Assembly (NCBI RefSeq): GCF_023699475.1
Contig: NZ_JALXFV010000003.1
Location: 550,878 to 614,877 of the forward strand
Length of the DNA stretch: 64,000 nucleotides
From: Halomarina rubra
GTDB taxonomy: Archaea > Halobacteriota > Halobacteria > Halobacteriales > Haloarculaceae
Direction: 5' to 3'
Shown: one piece after another, positions 17,678 through 26,228 of the stretch
Numbering within the stretch: the stretch's first letter is position 1
How the letters are laid out: each line of letters opens with the position of its first letter
The notes under the pieces: model-generated
Databases searched by the model: none
What the model was told of the DNA's origin: nothing
What the model saw: the letters and a program-made list of their open reading frames with translations, nothing else
Position numbers and translations under genes: made by a program

Positions 17678-17794
17678 TCAGGCGTCGTCCTCGCCGACTT
17701 CGTGTGCGGCGAAGACGTGGTCGGCCCGTTCGGTCTTCGTCGCGAAGCGGTCTCCGCAGATGTCGCAGACGAACCGTCGTTCTGCTCGATTCAT
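17678..17794 (-). CDS. C2H2 zinc-finger microprotein, 38 residues
   Basis: Reads MNRAERRFVCDICGDRFATK and then TERADHVFAAHEVGEDDA. It has Cys10, Cys13, His26 and His31, i.e. C-x2-C-x12-H-x4-H, a complete classical zinc finger filling almost the whole protein. Such single-finger small proteins are frequent in haloarchaea and mostly of unknown role, with RNA, DNA or protein binding possible. It lies between the convergent reductase gene and the polyprenyl synthase gene, 69 nt downstream of the latter on the same strand. Confidence 0.8.
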   Translation of the reverse strand: MNRAERRFVCDICGDRFATKTERADHVFAAHEVGEDDA

Positions 17795-17863
17795 CGTCGT
17801 GGCGAGTTGGTCGGCCGCGAGGATAAACCGCGCGCCGGCCGGTGCCCGCCGTCTGACTGCTCC

Positions 17864-18718
17864 TCACCGCTCCCGAACCACGACGAACTCCGCCAACTCC
17901 CGGAGGTACTCCATCGCCTGCCCGTCGCGGCGACCCTCGGGGACCCGCGCCCGCGAGAGGGCGTCGAGCGCCGCCCTCGCCTCGGCCTGCGCGCGCTCGT
18001 CGGCCTCCTCGGGGGTCAGGTCCGTAATCTGGACGAGCGAGGGGCGTTCCATCTCTTCGTCCTGGCCGGTCGGTTTCCCCAGTTCCTCGGGGTCGGCCAC
18101 CTCGTCGAGCACGTCGTCGCGAATCTGGAAGGCGATACCGACGCCCTCGGCGTAGTCGCCGAACGCCTCGACGGTGTAGCCGTCGGCGTCGGCGGCGATG
18201 GCACCGAGTTCGGCCGCCGCCCGGAACAGCGCCCCCGTCTTGCGACGCGCGAGGGTCATGTACTCCGTCTCGTTGGCGGGCTGGGCGACGAGTTCGGTCG
18301 CCTCACCCTCGCCGAGTTCGACCATCGCCTCGCTGACGACCTGCATCGCCTCGGGGTCGCTCGAGAAGAGGGCGAACGCCTCGCCGAGCAGGCCGTCGCT
18401 GGCGACGATGGCCGGGCCGTAGCCGAACTCCGCCCACGCCGCCGGGACGCCCCGGCGCAGGTCGGAGTCGTCGATGATGTCGTCGATGACGAGCGAGGCG
18501 TTGTGGACGAGTTCGATACCGACCGCGAAGTCGACGGCGTCGGCGGCCGTTCCGCCGGCGGCCTCGCAGGCGAGGACCGTGATGGTCGGTCGCACGCGCT
18601 TGCCGCCCGACAGCGAGACGTGTCGCACCTGGTCGGCGAGTTCCGACGGTCCGACCCCGTCGAGGACCGCCTCCAACCGCTCCTCGACGCGTTCGCGCCG
18701 GGACTCCAGATACTCCAT
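17864..18718 (-). CDS. polyprenyl (geranylgeranyl-type) diphosphate synthase
   Basis: Condenses isopentenyl diphosphate with allylic diphosphates to make isoprenoid chains for archaeal lipids, quinones or carotenoids. The 284-residue protein shows GGKRVRP (38-44), the first Asp-rich motif DDIIDD (79-84) and the second, QIRDDVLDE (Asp201-Asp202-Asp205). A small residue (Ala74) five positions before the first motif is compatible with a C20 or longer product, but this is weak evidence. It is shorter than the 330-350 residues usual for the family, with a truncated C-terminal helix. Confidence 0.9.
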   Translation of the reverse strand: MEYLESRRERVEERLEAVLDGVGPSELADQVRHVSLSGGKRVRPTITVLACEAAGGTAADAVDFAVGIELVHNASLVIDDIIDDSDLRRGVPAAWAEFGYGPAIVASDGLLGEAFALFSSDPEAMQVVSEAMVELGEGEATELVAQPANETEYMTLARRKTGALFRAAAELGAIAADADGYTVEAFGDYAEGVGIAFQIRDDVLDEVADPEELGKPTGQDEEMERPSLVQITDLTPEEADERAQAEARAALDALSRARVPEGRRDGQAMEYLRELAEFVVVRER

Positions 18719-18826
18719 TCACACGGAGAGACGGTCGCACGCGCTTTGTAGGTGACGAAAGCGGGGGCGAACGGCCGGCGCGCGCGAGTCGAACCAGCTT
18801 TCTCGCCCGCGACGAACGCTCCCGCC

Positions 18827-19147
18827 ATGGTCCAGTCGGTCTCGGCGTTCACGCTCGACCCCACCGTGTTGCTCGCCGCTTCGCTCGCGACGGCCGCCGT
18901 CTACTTCCTCCTGGGGCTGGTCGGTGCCGCCGCCGTGAGCGGTCGGACGCGAGCGGTCGCCCAGCGACTCACGCGAACCGCCGCGCTCCCGGCCATCGTC
19001 GGGTTCGGCACGTTCGCGTTCGTCGCCACGCTCCCTCCCGAGACGGGGGACCTCTTCTTCCTCCTCGGGACGGTCGCGGTCGTCCTCAGCGTGCTCGCCG
19101 CGCCGGTGCTCGCCGTCACACTCGCGCTCGACCCCGACGCCGTGTGA
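18827..19147 (+). CDS. small integral membrane protein, 106 residues
   Basis: Three strongly hydrophobic segments (about 11-36, 53-67 and 74-101) with short charged loops; the N-terminus (MVQSVSAFTLDPTVLL) lacks a signal peptide. I do not recognise a family. It is divergent from the polyprenyl synthase gene and convergent with the following methyltransferase gene. Codon use is ordinary for the window. Confidence 0.65.
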   Translation: MVQSVSAFTLDPTVLLAASLATAAVYFLLGLVGAAAVSGRTRAVAQRLTRTAALPAIVGFGTFAFVATLPPETGDLFFLLGTVAVVLSVLAAPVLAVTLALDPDAV

Positions 19148-19180
19148 GGGCCGGCGACCGACTCGGTCGTCGTCCCCGAC

Positions 19181-19888
19181 TCAGCCGTCGAGTCGCGCCC
19201 GCACCGTGAGGAACGTCGGCTCCTTCGAGACCCGCTCGTACGTCTCGGGAACCGCCTCGCGGAACTGCTCGGTCGGTTCGGTCTCCTCGAACTGCTCGAA
19301 GCGAAAGCCCGCCCCGAGCAGGCCGTTGAGGAGCGCACCCATCGGCCGCCGGAAGAACGGCACCTCGACGGGGCCGCCGAAGCCGTCCCAGGTCTCCTCG
19401 ATGCGTTCGGCCGCGAAGTAGTCCTTCCCGACCCGCTCGAAGTCCGCGTAGGGGTGCTGGACCGAACAGACGAGCCAGCCGCCGGGGTCGAGCACGCGTG
19501 CGAGCTCGGCGAACAGCGCCGACCAGTCGCGGACGTAGTGGAACGCGAGCGAGCTGTGAACCCCGTCGAAGCGGTCGTCGGGGAACGGCAGCGGCGACCC
19601 GAGGTCCGCGCGGACGACGCACCCTCCGGCCCGTTCGCGTGCGTGGCCGAGCATCCGGGGACTCACGTCGAGGCCGACGACGTCCGCGCCCGCTTCCGAC
19701 AGTTCCTCGGTCGTCACGCCCGGGCCACACCCGGCGTCGAGAACCCGTTCGCCCTCGCAGTCGGGCAGCAGGGACCGGGTGGCCGGTCGTTCGAGGAAGG
19801 CGTTGAACGGCGCGTGGCCGACCCGCTCGCTGTAGGCGTCGGCCATCGTCTCGTAGGCGTCGAGGGCGATGGGGTCGTCGTCGGTCAT
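19181..19888 (-). CDS. class I SAM-dependent methyltransferase
   Basis: A 235-residue methyltransferase of the UbiE/type-11 group. The SAM motif is VLDAGCGPGVTTEELSEAGA, followed by VVGLDVSPRML, the motif II region LPFPDDRFDGVHSSLAFHY, and VLDPGGWLVCSVQHPYADF. The substrate is unknown; the C-terminal part (RRPMGALLNGLLGAGFRFEQ) resembles small-molecule methyltransferases. It stands alone, convergent with the small membrane-protein gene. Confidence 0.85.
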   Translation of the reverse strand: MTDDDPIALDAYETMADAYSERVGHAPFNAFLERPATRSLLPDCEGERVLDAGCGPGVTTEELSEAGADVVGLDVSPRMLGHARERAGGCVVRADLGSPLPFPDDRFDGVHSSLAFHYVRDWSALFAELARVLDPGGWLVCSVQHPYADFERVGKDYFAAERIEETWDGFGGPVEVPFFRRPMGALLNGLLGAGFRFEQFEETEPTEQFREAVPETYERVSKEPTFLTVRARLDG

Positions 19889-20044
19889 CCTCGAAGCGAC
19901 CCCGTGTGCAGTGAAAAACGACGCGATGCATCTCTGCGGTCTCCGTTTCCTGGCGGATGGAGGGCGAGGGCATCAGAGACGGTCGCTGTCGCTCGGTGGT
20001 CGGTCACCGAAAGAATGGAAACGTCGAACGCTACGTCTCCCGCT

Positions 20045-21013
20045 TCAGAGCGGGGACTCGCCGCCGAACTCCTCGATGAGTGCCGGAACCACGTCGAACA
20101 GGTCGTCGTGGATGGCGTAGTCCGCGAGGTCGTTGATGGGGGCGTTCGGGTCGGTGTTGATGGCGACGATGGTCTCGCTGCCCTTCATGCCGGCGACGTG
20201 TTGTACCGCGCCGGAGATACCGATGGCGAGGTACACCTTCGGCGTGACGACCTTCCCGCTCTGCCCGACCTGGCGGTTCTTCGGCAGCCAGCCGGCGTCG
20301 ACGATGGGCCGAGACGAGGAGAGCGTCGCACCGAGCGTCTCGGCGAGCGCCTCGACGAGTTCGATGTTCTCCTCCTCTTCGATACCGCGACCGACCGAGA
20401 CGAGCACGTCGGCCTCGGAGATGTCGACGTCGCCGCCGCCGACCTCCTCGAACCCGGTGACCGTCGAGCGGACGGCCGACTCGTCGACGTCGGCGTCGAA
20501 CGACTGGACGTCGGCGCTGCCCTCGCCCTCGGCCTTGGCGAACTCCGAGGGACGGATGGTGACGACGGCCTCGTCGGCGTCGACCTCGACGGTCGTCGCG
20601 ACCTTCGAGGCGTACATCTCGCGGGTGACCTCGAGCGTCCCGTCGTGGTCGAAGCCGACCGCGTCGGTGACGATGGGCACGTCGAGGCGCTCGGCGACCG
20701 CGGGCGCGTAGTCTAGCCCGTTGACCGAGTTCGGGAGCAGGAGCGTCGTCGGCGCGACATCGGCGTACAGCTGTTCGACGACCTGCGTGTAGACGTCGTG
20801 GTTGAACTCCTCACCGTCGGCGACGGTGTGGATGGTGTCGACACCCTCGACGTTCAGCTCGTCGGCGAAGCTCTCGACGTCGCCGCCGATGACGGCGAGG
20901 TGGAGGTCGCCGCCCTGTGCGTCGGCGAGCTTGCGACCGGCGGTGACGATCTCGAAGGAGACGTCGCGCAGGCTACCACGGCGGTGTTCGGTGACTGCGA
21001 GGACGTCGGTCAC
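20045..21013 (-). CDS. etfA: electron transfer flavoprotein alpha subunit
   Basis: FAD-binding subunit of ETF, which passes electrons from acyl-CoA and other dehydrogenases to the respiratory chain. The 322-residue protein has the N-terminal ETF domain (MTDVLAVTEHRRGSLRDVSF) and the C-terminal FAD domain: SSRPIVDAGWLPKNRQVGQS, YLAIGISGAVQHVAGM and VAINTDPNAPIN. The start is GTG 21013 with a GGAGGTGA Shine-Dalgarno a few bases upstream, fitting translation as the second gene after etfB, 58 nt away. Confidence 0.95.
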   Translation of the reverse strand: MTDVLAVTEHRRGSLRDVSFEIVTAGRKLADAQGGDLHLAVIGGDVESFADELNVEGVDTIHTVADGEEFNHDVYTQVVEQLYADVAPTTLLLPNSVNGLDYAPAVAERLDVPIVTDAVGFDHDGTLEVTREMYASKVATTVEVDADEAVVTIRPSEFAKAEGEGSADVQSFDADVDESAVRSTVTGFEEVGGGDVDISEADVLVSVGRGIEEEENIELVEALAETLGATLSSSRPIVDAGWLPKNRQVGQSGKVVTPKVYLAIGISGAVQHVAGMKGSETIVAINTDPNAPINDLADYAIHDDLFDVVPALIEEFGGESPL

Positions 21014-21071
21014 GCGAGGTCACCTCCGGTGACGAGTGTGACGCTGTCGGGCGCGAAGCGTCCGACTGAAG

Positions 21072-21866
21072 TCATCCCTCGACCACCCCCTTGTCCCGCA
21101 GCAGGTCGGCCAACTGCCCGGCCTCCTCTTCGGCACCGCCTTCGAACACGGTCACGTCGCTCTCCGATTCGGGTTCGAACATCGCGGTCCGGGAGACGGC
21201 GCTCTCCAGGACGGATGCGTCGAGTCCGAGGTCACCGAGTCCCTGTACGTCGAGGGGCTTGCGCTGGGCCTGGCGGATGCCGCGCAGGCTGGCGTAGCGA
21301 GGCTCGTTGATACCCGTCTGGATGGTGAGGACGGCGGGAAGCTCGATGTCGGTGAGCTCTTCGACACCGCCTTCGAGTTCGCGGTGGACGTGCGCGACGC
21401 CGCCCTCGGCGTCGAGGTCGAGGTCGTTGACGACCGCACCCCACTCCATATCGACGACTTCGGCGAGTGCGACACCGGTCGCACCGAACCCGTCGTCGTT
21501 GGCCTGGACGCCCGAGAAGACGAGGTCCGGGTCCTCCTCTTCGACGACCGCCGCGAGGATGTCTGCTTTGGTGCCGACGTCGAGCATGTCCGCCGATTCG
21601 AGGTCGTCGTCCCAGACGCGGATGGCGCGGTCGACGCCCTTCGCCAGCGCCATGCGGACGGTCTCCTCGGCGCGCTCCGGGCCGATGGTGACGGAGACGA
21701 CTTCGACGTCGTCGCCGTCCTCGGCGATGGTGACCGCCTCCTCGACGGCGTAGTCGTCCCACTCGTTGAGGTCGTACTCGAGGTACCGTTCGTCGATGTC
21801 GAGGCCGTCGATTTCGAAATCGTCCTCGGCCTCGGCCACCTCCTTGACGGTGACCAGTATCTTCAT
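21072..21866 (-). CDS. etfB: electron transfer flavoprotein beta subunit
   Basis: A 264-residue partner of EtfA. It begins MKILVTVKEVAEAEDDFEID and carries the nucleotide-binding ETF-beta domain, with VFSGVQANDDGFGATGVALAE and LPAVLTIQTGINEPRYASLR. First gene of the etfBA operon. A CGTTTAACC box lies about 30 nt upstream, touching the end of the preceding winged-helix gene, so etfBA probably starts its own transcript. An ETF:quinone oxidoreductase would be expected elsewhere but is not seen here. Confidence 0.95.
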   Translation of the reverse strand: MKILVTVKEVAEAEDDFEIDGLDIDERYLEYDLNEWDDYAVEEAVTIAEDGDDVEVVSVTIGPERAEETVRMALAKGVDRAIRVWDDDLESADMLDVGTKADILAAVVEEEDPDLVFSGVQANDDGFGATGVALAEVVDMEWGAVVNDLDLDAEGGVAHVHRELEGGVEELTDIELPAVLTIQTGINEPRYASLRGIRQAQRKPLDVQGLGDLGLDASVLESAVSRTAMFEPESESDVTVFEGGAEEEAGQLADLLRDKGVVEG

Positions 21867-21891
21867 GCACCACAGTGTCGCCGCCGTGTGT

Positions 21892-21900
21892 GGTTAAACG
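21892..21900 (-). promoter_or_regulatory. TATA-like box of etfBA
   Basis: Minus-strand CGTTTAACC is part of AAACGTTTA, a short palindrome, centred 30 nt before ATG 21866. It lies right at the 3' end of the upstream winged-helix gene. Confidence 0.45.
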
Positions 21901-21901
21901 T

Positions 21902-23104
21902 TTAGGAACCGCTGTTGTTGCCGGTTCCGTTGTCGACGCCGGGGAGACTGATGAGGTTCTCCCGACCGATGCGGAGCTTGTCGATACGGTCGGCCTCGTC
22001 CATCGCCGAGAGCAGTTGGGAGACCTTCGCGTTCGACCAGCCCGTCTCGTCGACGATGTTCGCCTGCCGCATCCGCCCGCCGTTGTACTCCAGCAGGTGT
22101 TCGACGCGCTCCTCGTCGCTCAACAGCTCCTCGTCGACGCCCGCGAACGGGCCGGCCCCCTCGGCGTCGGCTGACTGGCCGGTCGCTGCGTCCGGTTCGG
22201 GCCCCGCGTCGCTCGTCGCGGTCGCCACGTCCGCCCCGGCGGCGTCGCCCGGCGTGTCGGCGCTCGCCCCGCCGTCGACGGCCGCCGACGGTGTGTCTCG
22301 CTCGCGTCGCGAGGCGAACGCGTAGACGCCGGCCGAGGCGACGGCGAGCGCGAGGACGACCCCACCGAACGCGGTGACGACACCCCCGTCGAGCAGACCG
22401 CCGGTCCCGGGCGGGTCGCTGGTCGCGTTCGTCCCGTTGGGGCCGAGTGTCGGCGTGGTCGGTGTCGGCGTCCCGAGTGTCGGTGGCGGGCCGTCGCCGC
22501 CGAGGACGACCTGCCGGTCGCCCGACTGGAACGTCGTCGGCCCCTCCCAGACCAGCGCCCGGTTCTCGACGCGCCCCTCGCCGCTGTCGTCGTAGCTGTA
22601 GCCCTCCGGCGCGGCGACCCGGAGGCGCTGGTTCTCCCGAAGTTCGGGGAGCCAGGTCCCGTTCGGTGTCTCGTAGGCGTCGCCGACGCGGAGGTCCGTG
22701 CCGTCGACGCGTGCGAAGTTCGTCCACTGGAAGGTCAGTTCGAGCACGCCGACGGTCGCGTCGCCGTCGCTGGTGACCTCGTGACTCCGGTTCTCCGCTC
22801 GAAGGGTCATCTCTCGACCGGTCGCCTCGCTGGCGGCGGCGGCCGCACGTTCGAAGACGGCGATGTCCGGCCCCGTCGCCCCGCGCTCGAAGTCCTCGGC
22901 GAGGTCGCGGAACGCCGCGGTCTCGTTGGCGGAGTCGAGGGTGTACTCGACGGTGACGGAGACGTTGGCGTCGCCGTCCTCCTCGAGCGTGAAGTCGAAC
23001 GTCGTCGTTGGCTCCGAGAACGGAGTGCCGGCGCTCGGGGCCGCTGTGACCGGTGCGGCGAGGAGTCCGACGGCGAGGAGGGCGACGAGCAAGCCGGACC
23101 GCAT
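21902..23104 (-). CDS. membrane-anchored winged-helix protein with secreted ectodomain
   Basis: A 400-residue protein in three parts: a signal peptide (MRSGLLVALLAVGLLAAPVT), an extracellular beta-rich region rich in Asn-x-Ser/Thr sites (to about 260), one transmembrane helix (VVTAFGGVVLALAVASAGVY), then an acidic linker and a cytoplasmic winged helix near the C-terminus (EERVEHLLEYNGGRMRQANI...WSNAKVSQLLSAMDEADRI). This resembles haloarchaeal DUF7345/DUF7343-type proteins and suggests an envelope sensor acting directly on DNA. ATG 23104 is preferred; GTG 23113 is also in frame. It is divergent from the secreted-protein gene at 23213. Confidence 0.75.
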   Translation of the reverse strand: MRSGLLVALLAVGLLAAPVTAAPSAGTPFSEPTTTFDFTLEEDGDANVSVTVEYTLDSANETAAFRDLAEDFERGATGPDIAVFERAAAAASEATGREMTLRAENRSHEVTSDGDATVGVLELTFQWTNFARVDGTDLRVGDAYETPNGTWLPELRENQRLRVAAPEGYSYDDSGEGRVENRALVWEGPTTFQSGDRQVVLGGDGPPPTLGTPTPTTPTLGPNGTNATSDPPGTGGLLDGGVVTAFGGVVLALAVASAGVYAFASRRERDTPSAAVDGGASADTPGDAAGADVATATSDAGPEPDAATGQSADAEGAGPFAGVDEELLSDEERVEHLLEYNGGRMRQANIVDETGWSNAKVSQLLSAMDEADRIDKLRIGRENLISLPGVDNGTGNNSGS

Positions 23105-23212
23105 GCGCGGCACTCGTCACCCTGACAGGAAAACGCTTTCCATCGGTCAACCGGCGAACGAATCCCCGCGGATGGTCGAGTTTTTGTGCCTTCGGTTACA
23201 CGGGACGCACGA

Positions 23213-24436
23213 ATGTCCCGCGCGCTCTCGGTCGTGCTGGCGGTCTGCTGTGTCCTCTCGATGGGCATCGCCGGCCTGCCGACGACCGACACGCCCTCCT
23301 CCGCCGACCGGGCCGCCCCGGCGTCCCCGGCCACCTGTTCGGTCGACGACCCGAACGTCGGCTGTGTCGAGAACGGGTCGAACTACCTCTCGCTGAACGG
23401 GAGCGACGTGATTACCGTCTCGGCGAACGACTCTTCGCTCGACGTGGCGACCGCGGTCGCGACCGACGTCTCGGCGACGAGCGCCCGCCTCACCCGCGAG
23501 TCCATCGCGGCAGCCTACGAGACTGCCCCCCGTGACTCCCGGCGTGCCGTCATCGAGGGGTTCGAGTCCGACCTGCGCAACGCGACCGACGACCTCCGCG
23601 ACCGCGAGCGGGCGACACTGCGTGCGTACAACGACGGTCGGCTCTCCGGCGAGGAGTACCTCAAGGAGCTCGCCGAAATCGACGCGAAGGCCGACCGACT
23701 GTGGTCGGTCGGTGACTTCATCAACGTCAGGTACGGCGGTCAGACCGCCGAGACGCTCGCCGACCTCTACGGTCTCCGTGGGGGGCCAGTCCGAAACCGA
23801 CTCGCTCAGGTCTACGCGGGCGACCGGTCGTCGCTGCGCGTGCACGTGACGACGACCGACTCCGGGTTCGCACTCGGCGCGTTCGTCGACGACCGAATCG
23901 GTCCGGCGTTCGCCAGCGAGACCTACCTCGGGGACGTTCGGCGGCGCTCTTCCGGTCCCGACCGCTACGACGGGAACGCCGGTCGCGCCCTCAACCGTCT
24001 GGGCGAACTCTACCCCTGGGTGTTCTCGGCGCGTGACGCCTCGGTCAGCGGGAAACCGGACGTCTACCGGGCGACGAGAACCCACTCGCAGGGTTCGACG
24101 GTCGTCTTCCTCGACGGCCAGAGCGGGCGCGTGTTCGCCGAACACAGCACGGCGTCCCTCGACCGCACCCCTACGGTCTACACCAACGAGACGAACGTCT
24201 CCAGCGGGCTCACCGTCTCGCTGGGTCGGACGCACAGAGGCGGACCGCTCAACGTCACCGTGACGGACATCTCCGGTCAGCGCGTGCCCGCGACCGTCAC
24301 GGTCAACGGTCGGCAGGTCGGCCAGACCGGCGACGACGGGATGCTCTGGACGGTCACGCCCTACCGGGCGAACCTCGTCGTCACGGCCGAACACCGCGGG
24401 GAGACGGTGACGATAATCCGCTACGGCGGAAACTGA
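23213..24436 (+). CDS. secreted protein with carboxypeptidase-regulatory-like C-terminal domain
   Basis: A 407-residue protein with a Sec-type signal (MSRALSVVLAVCCVLSMGIA). A helical central region (ESIAAAYETAPRDSRRAVIE to about 190) contains ATDDLRDRERATLRAYNDG. An alpha/beta part follows, then a C-terminal beta-sandwich (LNVTVTDISGQRVPATVTVN...GQTGDDGMLW) like the carboxypeptidase regulatory fold. There is no clear membrane anchor. I do not recognise a characterised function. ATG 23213 has a GTTTTTG box about 30 nt upstream. It is divergent from the membrane winged-helix gene and 78 nt ahead of a pilin-like gene. Confidence 0.65.
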   Translation: MSRALSVVLAVCCVLSMGIAGLPTTDTPSSADRAAPASPATCSVDDPNVGCVENGSNYLSLNGSDVITVSANDSSLDVATAVATDVSATSARLTRESIAAAYETAPRDSRRAVIEGFESDLRNATDDLRDRERATLRAYNDGRLSGEEYLKELAEIDAKADRLWSVGDFINVRYGGQTAETLADLYGLRGGPVRNRLAQVYAGDRSSLRVHVTTTDSGFALGAFVDDRIGPAFASETYLGDVRRRSSGPDRYDGNAGRALNRLGELYPWVFSARDASVSGKPDVYRATRTHSQGSTVVFLDGQSGRVFAEHSTASLDRTPTVYTNETNVSSGLTVSLGRTHRGGPLNVTVTDISGQRVPATVTVNGRQVGQTGDDGMLWTVTPYRANLVVTAEHRGETVTIIRYGGN

Positions 24437-24514
24437 CGGCCCGCTCCGGACGGTCGTCCCTGCCCACGCCGCCGACACGAACCTTCACGTACGAACACGC
24501 GACCAGCGACGCGC

Positions 24515-25000
24515 GTGTCGCGCCACGACTCTCTCGCTCGCGACCGAGCGCTCACCCCGGTCGCCGGTGCGCTGTTGCTCGCCATCACGGTCGTCCTCGC
24601 GGGTATCACGGCGACCGCACTGGTGACGGGCGTCGGCGAGACGGACCTCTCGGTCCCCGCGACGACGGCGGTGGGGTGTTCGGCCGACGCCGACGCGAAC
24701 CGACTCTCGTTGACCCACCGTGGCGGCGACGCGCTCGACCCCTCGTCCCTCCGGGTGCGCGTCCGTGTCGCCGGCGACCTGCTGGCACACCAGCCGCCGG
24801 TTCCCTTCTTCGCCGCCCGTGGGTTCCGGTCCGGGCCGACCGGACCGTTCAACCGCGGGTGGGCCGGCGAGTGGACGACGGGCACGACGGCGTCGGTCAC
24901 GCTCGCGGGGACGAACACGCACCTCGACGCCAGCCAGCGCGTCCGGGTACGGCTCTGGGCGGACGGGTCGCTCGTCGCGGACTGCGAGACGCGCGCGTGA
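24515..25000 (+). CDS. archaeal type IV pilin-like protein
   Basis: A 161-residue protein with a class III (prepilin) leader: basic residues, then RALTPVAGALLLAITVVLAG, the usual pattern of the haloarchaeal pilin N-terminal domain (DUF1628 type). Cleavage would fall near Ala12 and be done by a PibD-type peptidase such as the one encoded at 35.9 kb. The rest is a short beta-rich domain with two cysteines. The start is GTG 24515. It lies 78 nt after the secreted-protein gene, possibly in one unit; it may be a minor pilin or a surface protein. Confidence 0.78.
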   Translation: MSRHDSLARDRALTPVAGALLLAITVVLAGITATALVTGVGETDLSVPATTAVGCSADADANRLSLTHRGGDALDPSSLRVRVRVAGDLLAHQPPVPFFAARGFRSGPTGPFNRGWAGEWTTGTTASVTLAGTNTHLDASQRVRVRLWADGSLVADCETRA

Positions 25001-25047
25001 GCACGAGTGGTGTGGTGCAGAGAAGGGGTGTCGGGTCGACCGGCCGG

Positions 25048-25707
25048 TCAGTCGTCGGCCGCCAGCGGCTCTTCGTCTTCGGCCGTCGCTTCCGGGACCG
25101 TCGCCACCGTCGTGATGGCGATTTCGGGGTTGTAGCTCGGCCCCTGGAGGTGGTGGTCGAACTCCTCGTAGCCGGCCGCCGTGAACATCCGGTCGGCCTC
25201 CTCCTCGTCGTAGAACAGCATGATGGCGTCGGCGAGCTTCTGGAACACCGTCGAGTGGGGGTAGTTCGGGCCGACGACGAGCACCGACCCGCCGGGTTTG
25301 ACGACGCGGCGGAACTCCGCCAGCGCGTCGACGGGGTTTGGCCAGTACTCGATGGACCCGGAGGACCACAGCGCGTCGAACGTGTCGTCCTCGAACGGGA
25401 GGCGTTCGGCGTCGCCGCGGTAGAACTTCACCTGCTCGTTCTTGCCGAACTTCGCCCAGGCCTTCTCCAGTTGGTGGATGGACTGGTCGAGACCGTGGAC
25501 GTTCTCCGTGCGTTCGAGCAGGCCCTCGGTGGCGAAGCCGGTGCCACAGCCGACGTCGAGGACGACGTCGCCCTCCTCGATGCCGAACAGGTCGAGCGCC
25601 TCGGTGCGCATCTCCTCGTTCCAGATGAACGGGTTGATCTCGTCGTACACCTTCGAGAGGTACTTGTAGAACAGCCGCGCACGGGCCTTGTTTTCGAGCA
25701 CTCCCAT
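25048..25707 (-). CDS. SAM-dependent methyltransferase (quinone methyltransferase-like)
   Basis: A 219-residue methyltransferase. SAM motif VLDVGCGTGFATEGLLERT, GLDQSIHQL, post-motif LPFEDDTFDALWSSGSIEYW, then FRRVVKPGGSVLVVGPNYP. The N-terminus (LFYKYLSKVYDEINPFIWNE) and overall pattern resemble plant-type MPBQ/menaquinone methyltransferases, so a role in menaquinone methylation is plausible but not proven. It is divergent from the ATP synthase operon across a 521-bp gap. Confidence 0.82.
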   Translation of the reverse strand: MGVLENKARARLFYKYLSKVYDEINPFIWNEEMRTEALDLFGIEEGDVVLDVGCGTGFATEGLLERTENVHGLDQSIHQLEKAWAKFGKNEQVKFYRGDAERLPFEDDTFDALWSSGSIEYWPNPVDALAEFRRVVKPGGSVLVVGPNYPHSTVFQKLADAIMLFYDEEEADRMFTAAGYEEFDHHLQGPSYNPEIAITTVATVPEATAEDEEPLAADD

Positions 25708-26190
25708 TTTCCCGTCGGTAGGAGGGTCGCGCGCTTAGTTCTGCGGATTCACGGCTAAGGTTCGTTTGGGCTGTTTTCGGCGGTGTCTCTCGAAACGGTG
25801 TGACTGCCTCCGAAGCCCTCGCGCTCTCGGGTCGGGGGCCCACACCCTGCGCTCCTCGCTCGCTCCCTTCGGTCACTCGCTGCGGTGCTTGGGTGTCCAC
25901 CTTCCCCGGGAGCGCTCGCCCTTCATCCACAGGGCCGCCACGCACCAGCAGTCCAGCCCTTCCCCGAGTCGCGCGGTCGCTGGCGCGACACGCACTCCCG
26001 GCCGAGCGGTTGCGGGACGTCAGCGTGTCGTACCGCGAACAAGCGGAGCGAGCGAGCGGGCCGAAGAGCGACCAACGGGAGCGACGAGGCTTTTGGTCCA
26101 GATTTTGCCAGCGAGCCGAGTGGTGATCGCCGAGCGCGAGCGAGGTGTGTCACCACGACGCGAGCGCAGCAAAAGGTGGGATGGCAAGAT
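25708..26190 (-). repeat. gene-free divergent gap with recurrent element, copy C
   Basis: No gene is seen. On the minus strand, from about 26180 downward: CCACCTTTTGCTGCGCTCG, a large inverted repeat (GTGGTGA...TCACCAC), GGCAAAATCTGGACCAAAAG, then GCTCGCTC-type sequence ending TTCGCGGTACG near 26030. This is the same order as copies A, B and D. Unlike those, it follows no gene on its own strand: it lies between divergent genes. Bases 25835-25905 hold more GCTCGCTC-type sequence flanked by ACACCC and GGGTGT. Confidence 0.6.
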
Positions 26191-26200
26191 GCAAATAGGC
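26191..26200 (+). promoter_or_regulatory. TATA-like box of the A-ATP synthase operon
   Basis: GCAAATAGGC is centred about 34 nt before the atpH ATG at 26229, directly beyond the end of repeat copy C. It is the main candidate promoter for the nine-gene operon. Confidence 0.45.
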
Positions 26201-26228
26201 CCTCGACAAACCTCCGCCTGACATAATT

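Noticed and set aside
25835-25905. ACACCC...GGGTGT inverted repeat considered as a tRNA or structured RNA
   Set aside because: No T-loop GTTC-A/G sequence or anticodon-stem pattern; the interior is GCTCGCTC-type low-complexity sequence like that found beside the other repeat copies.
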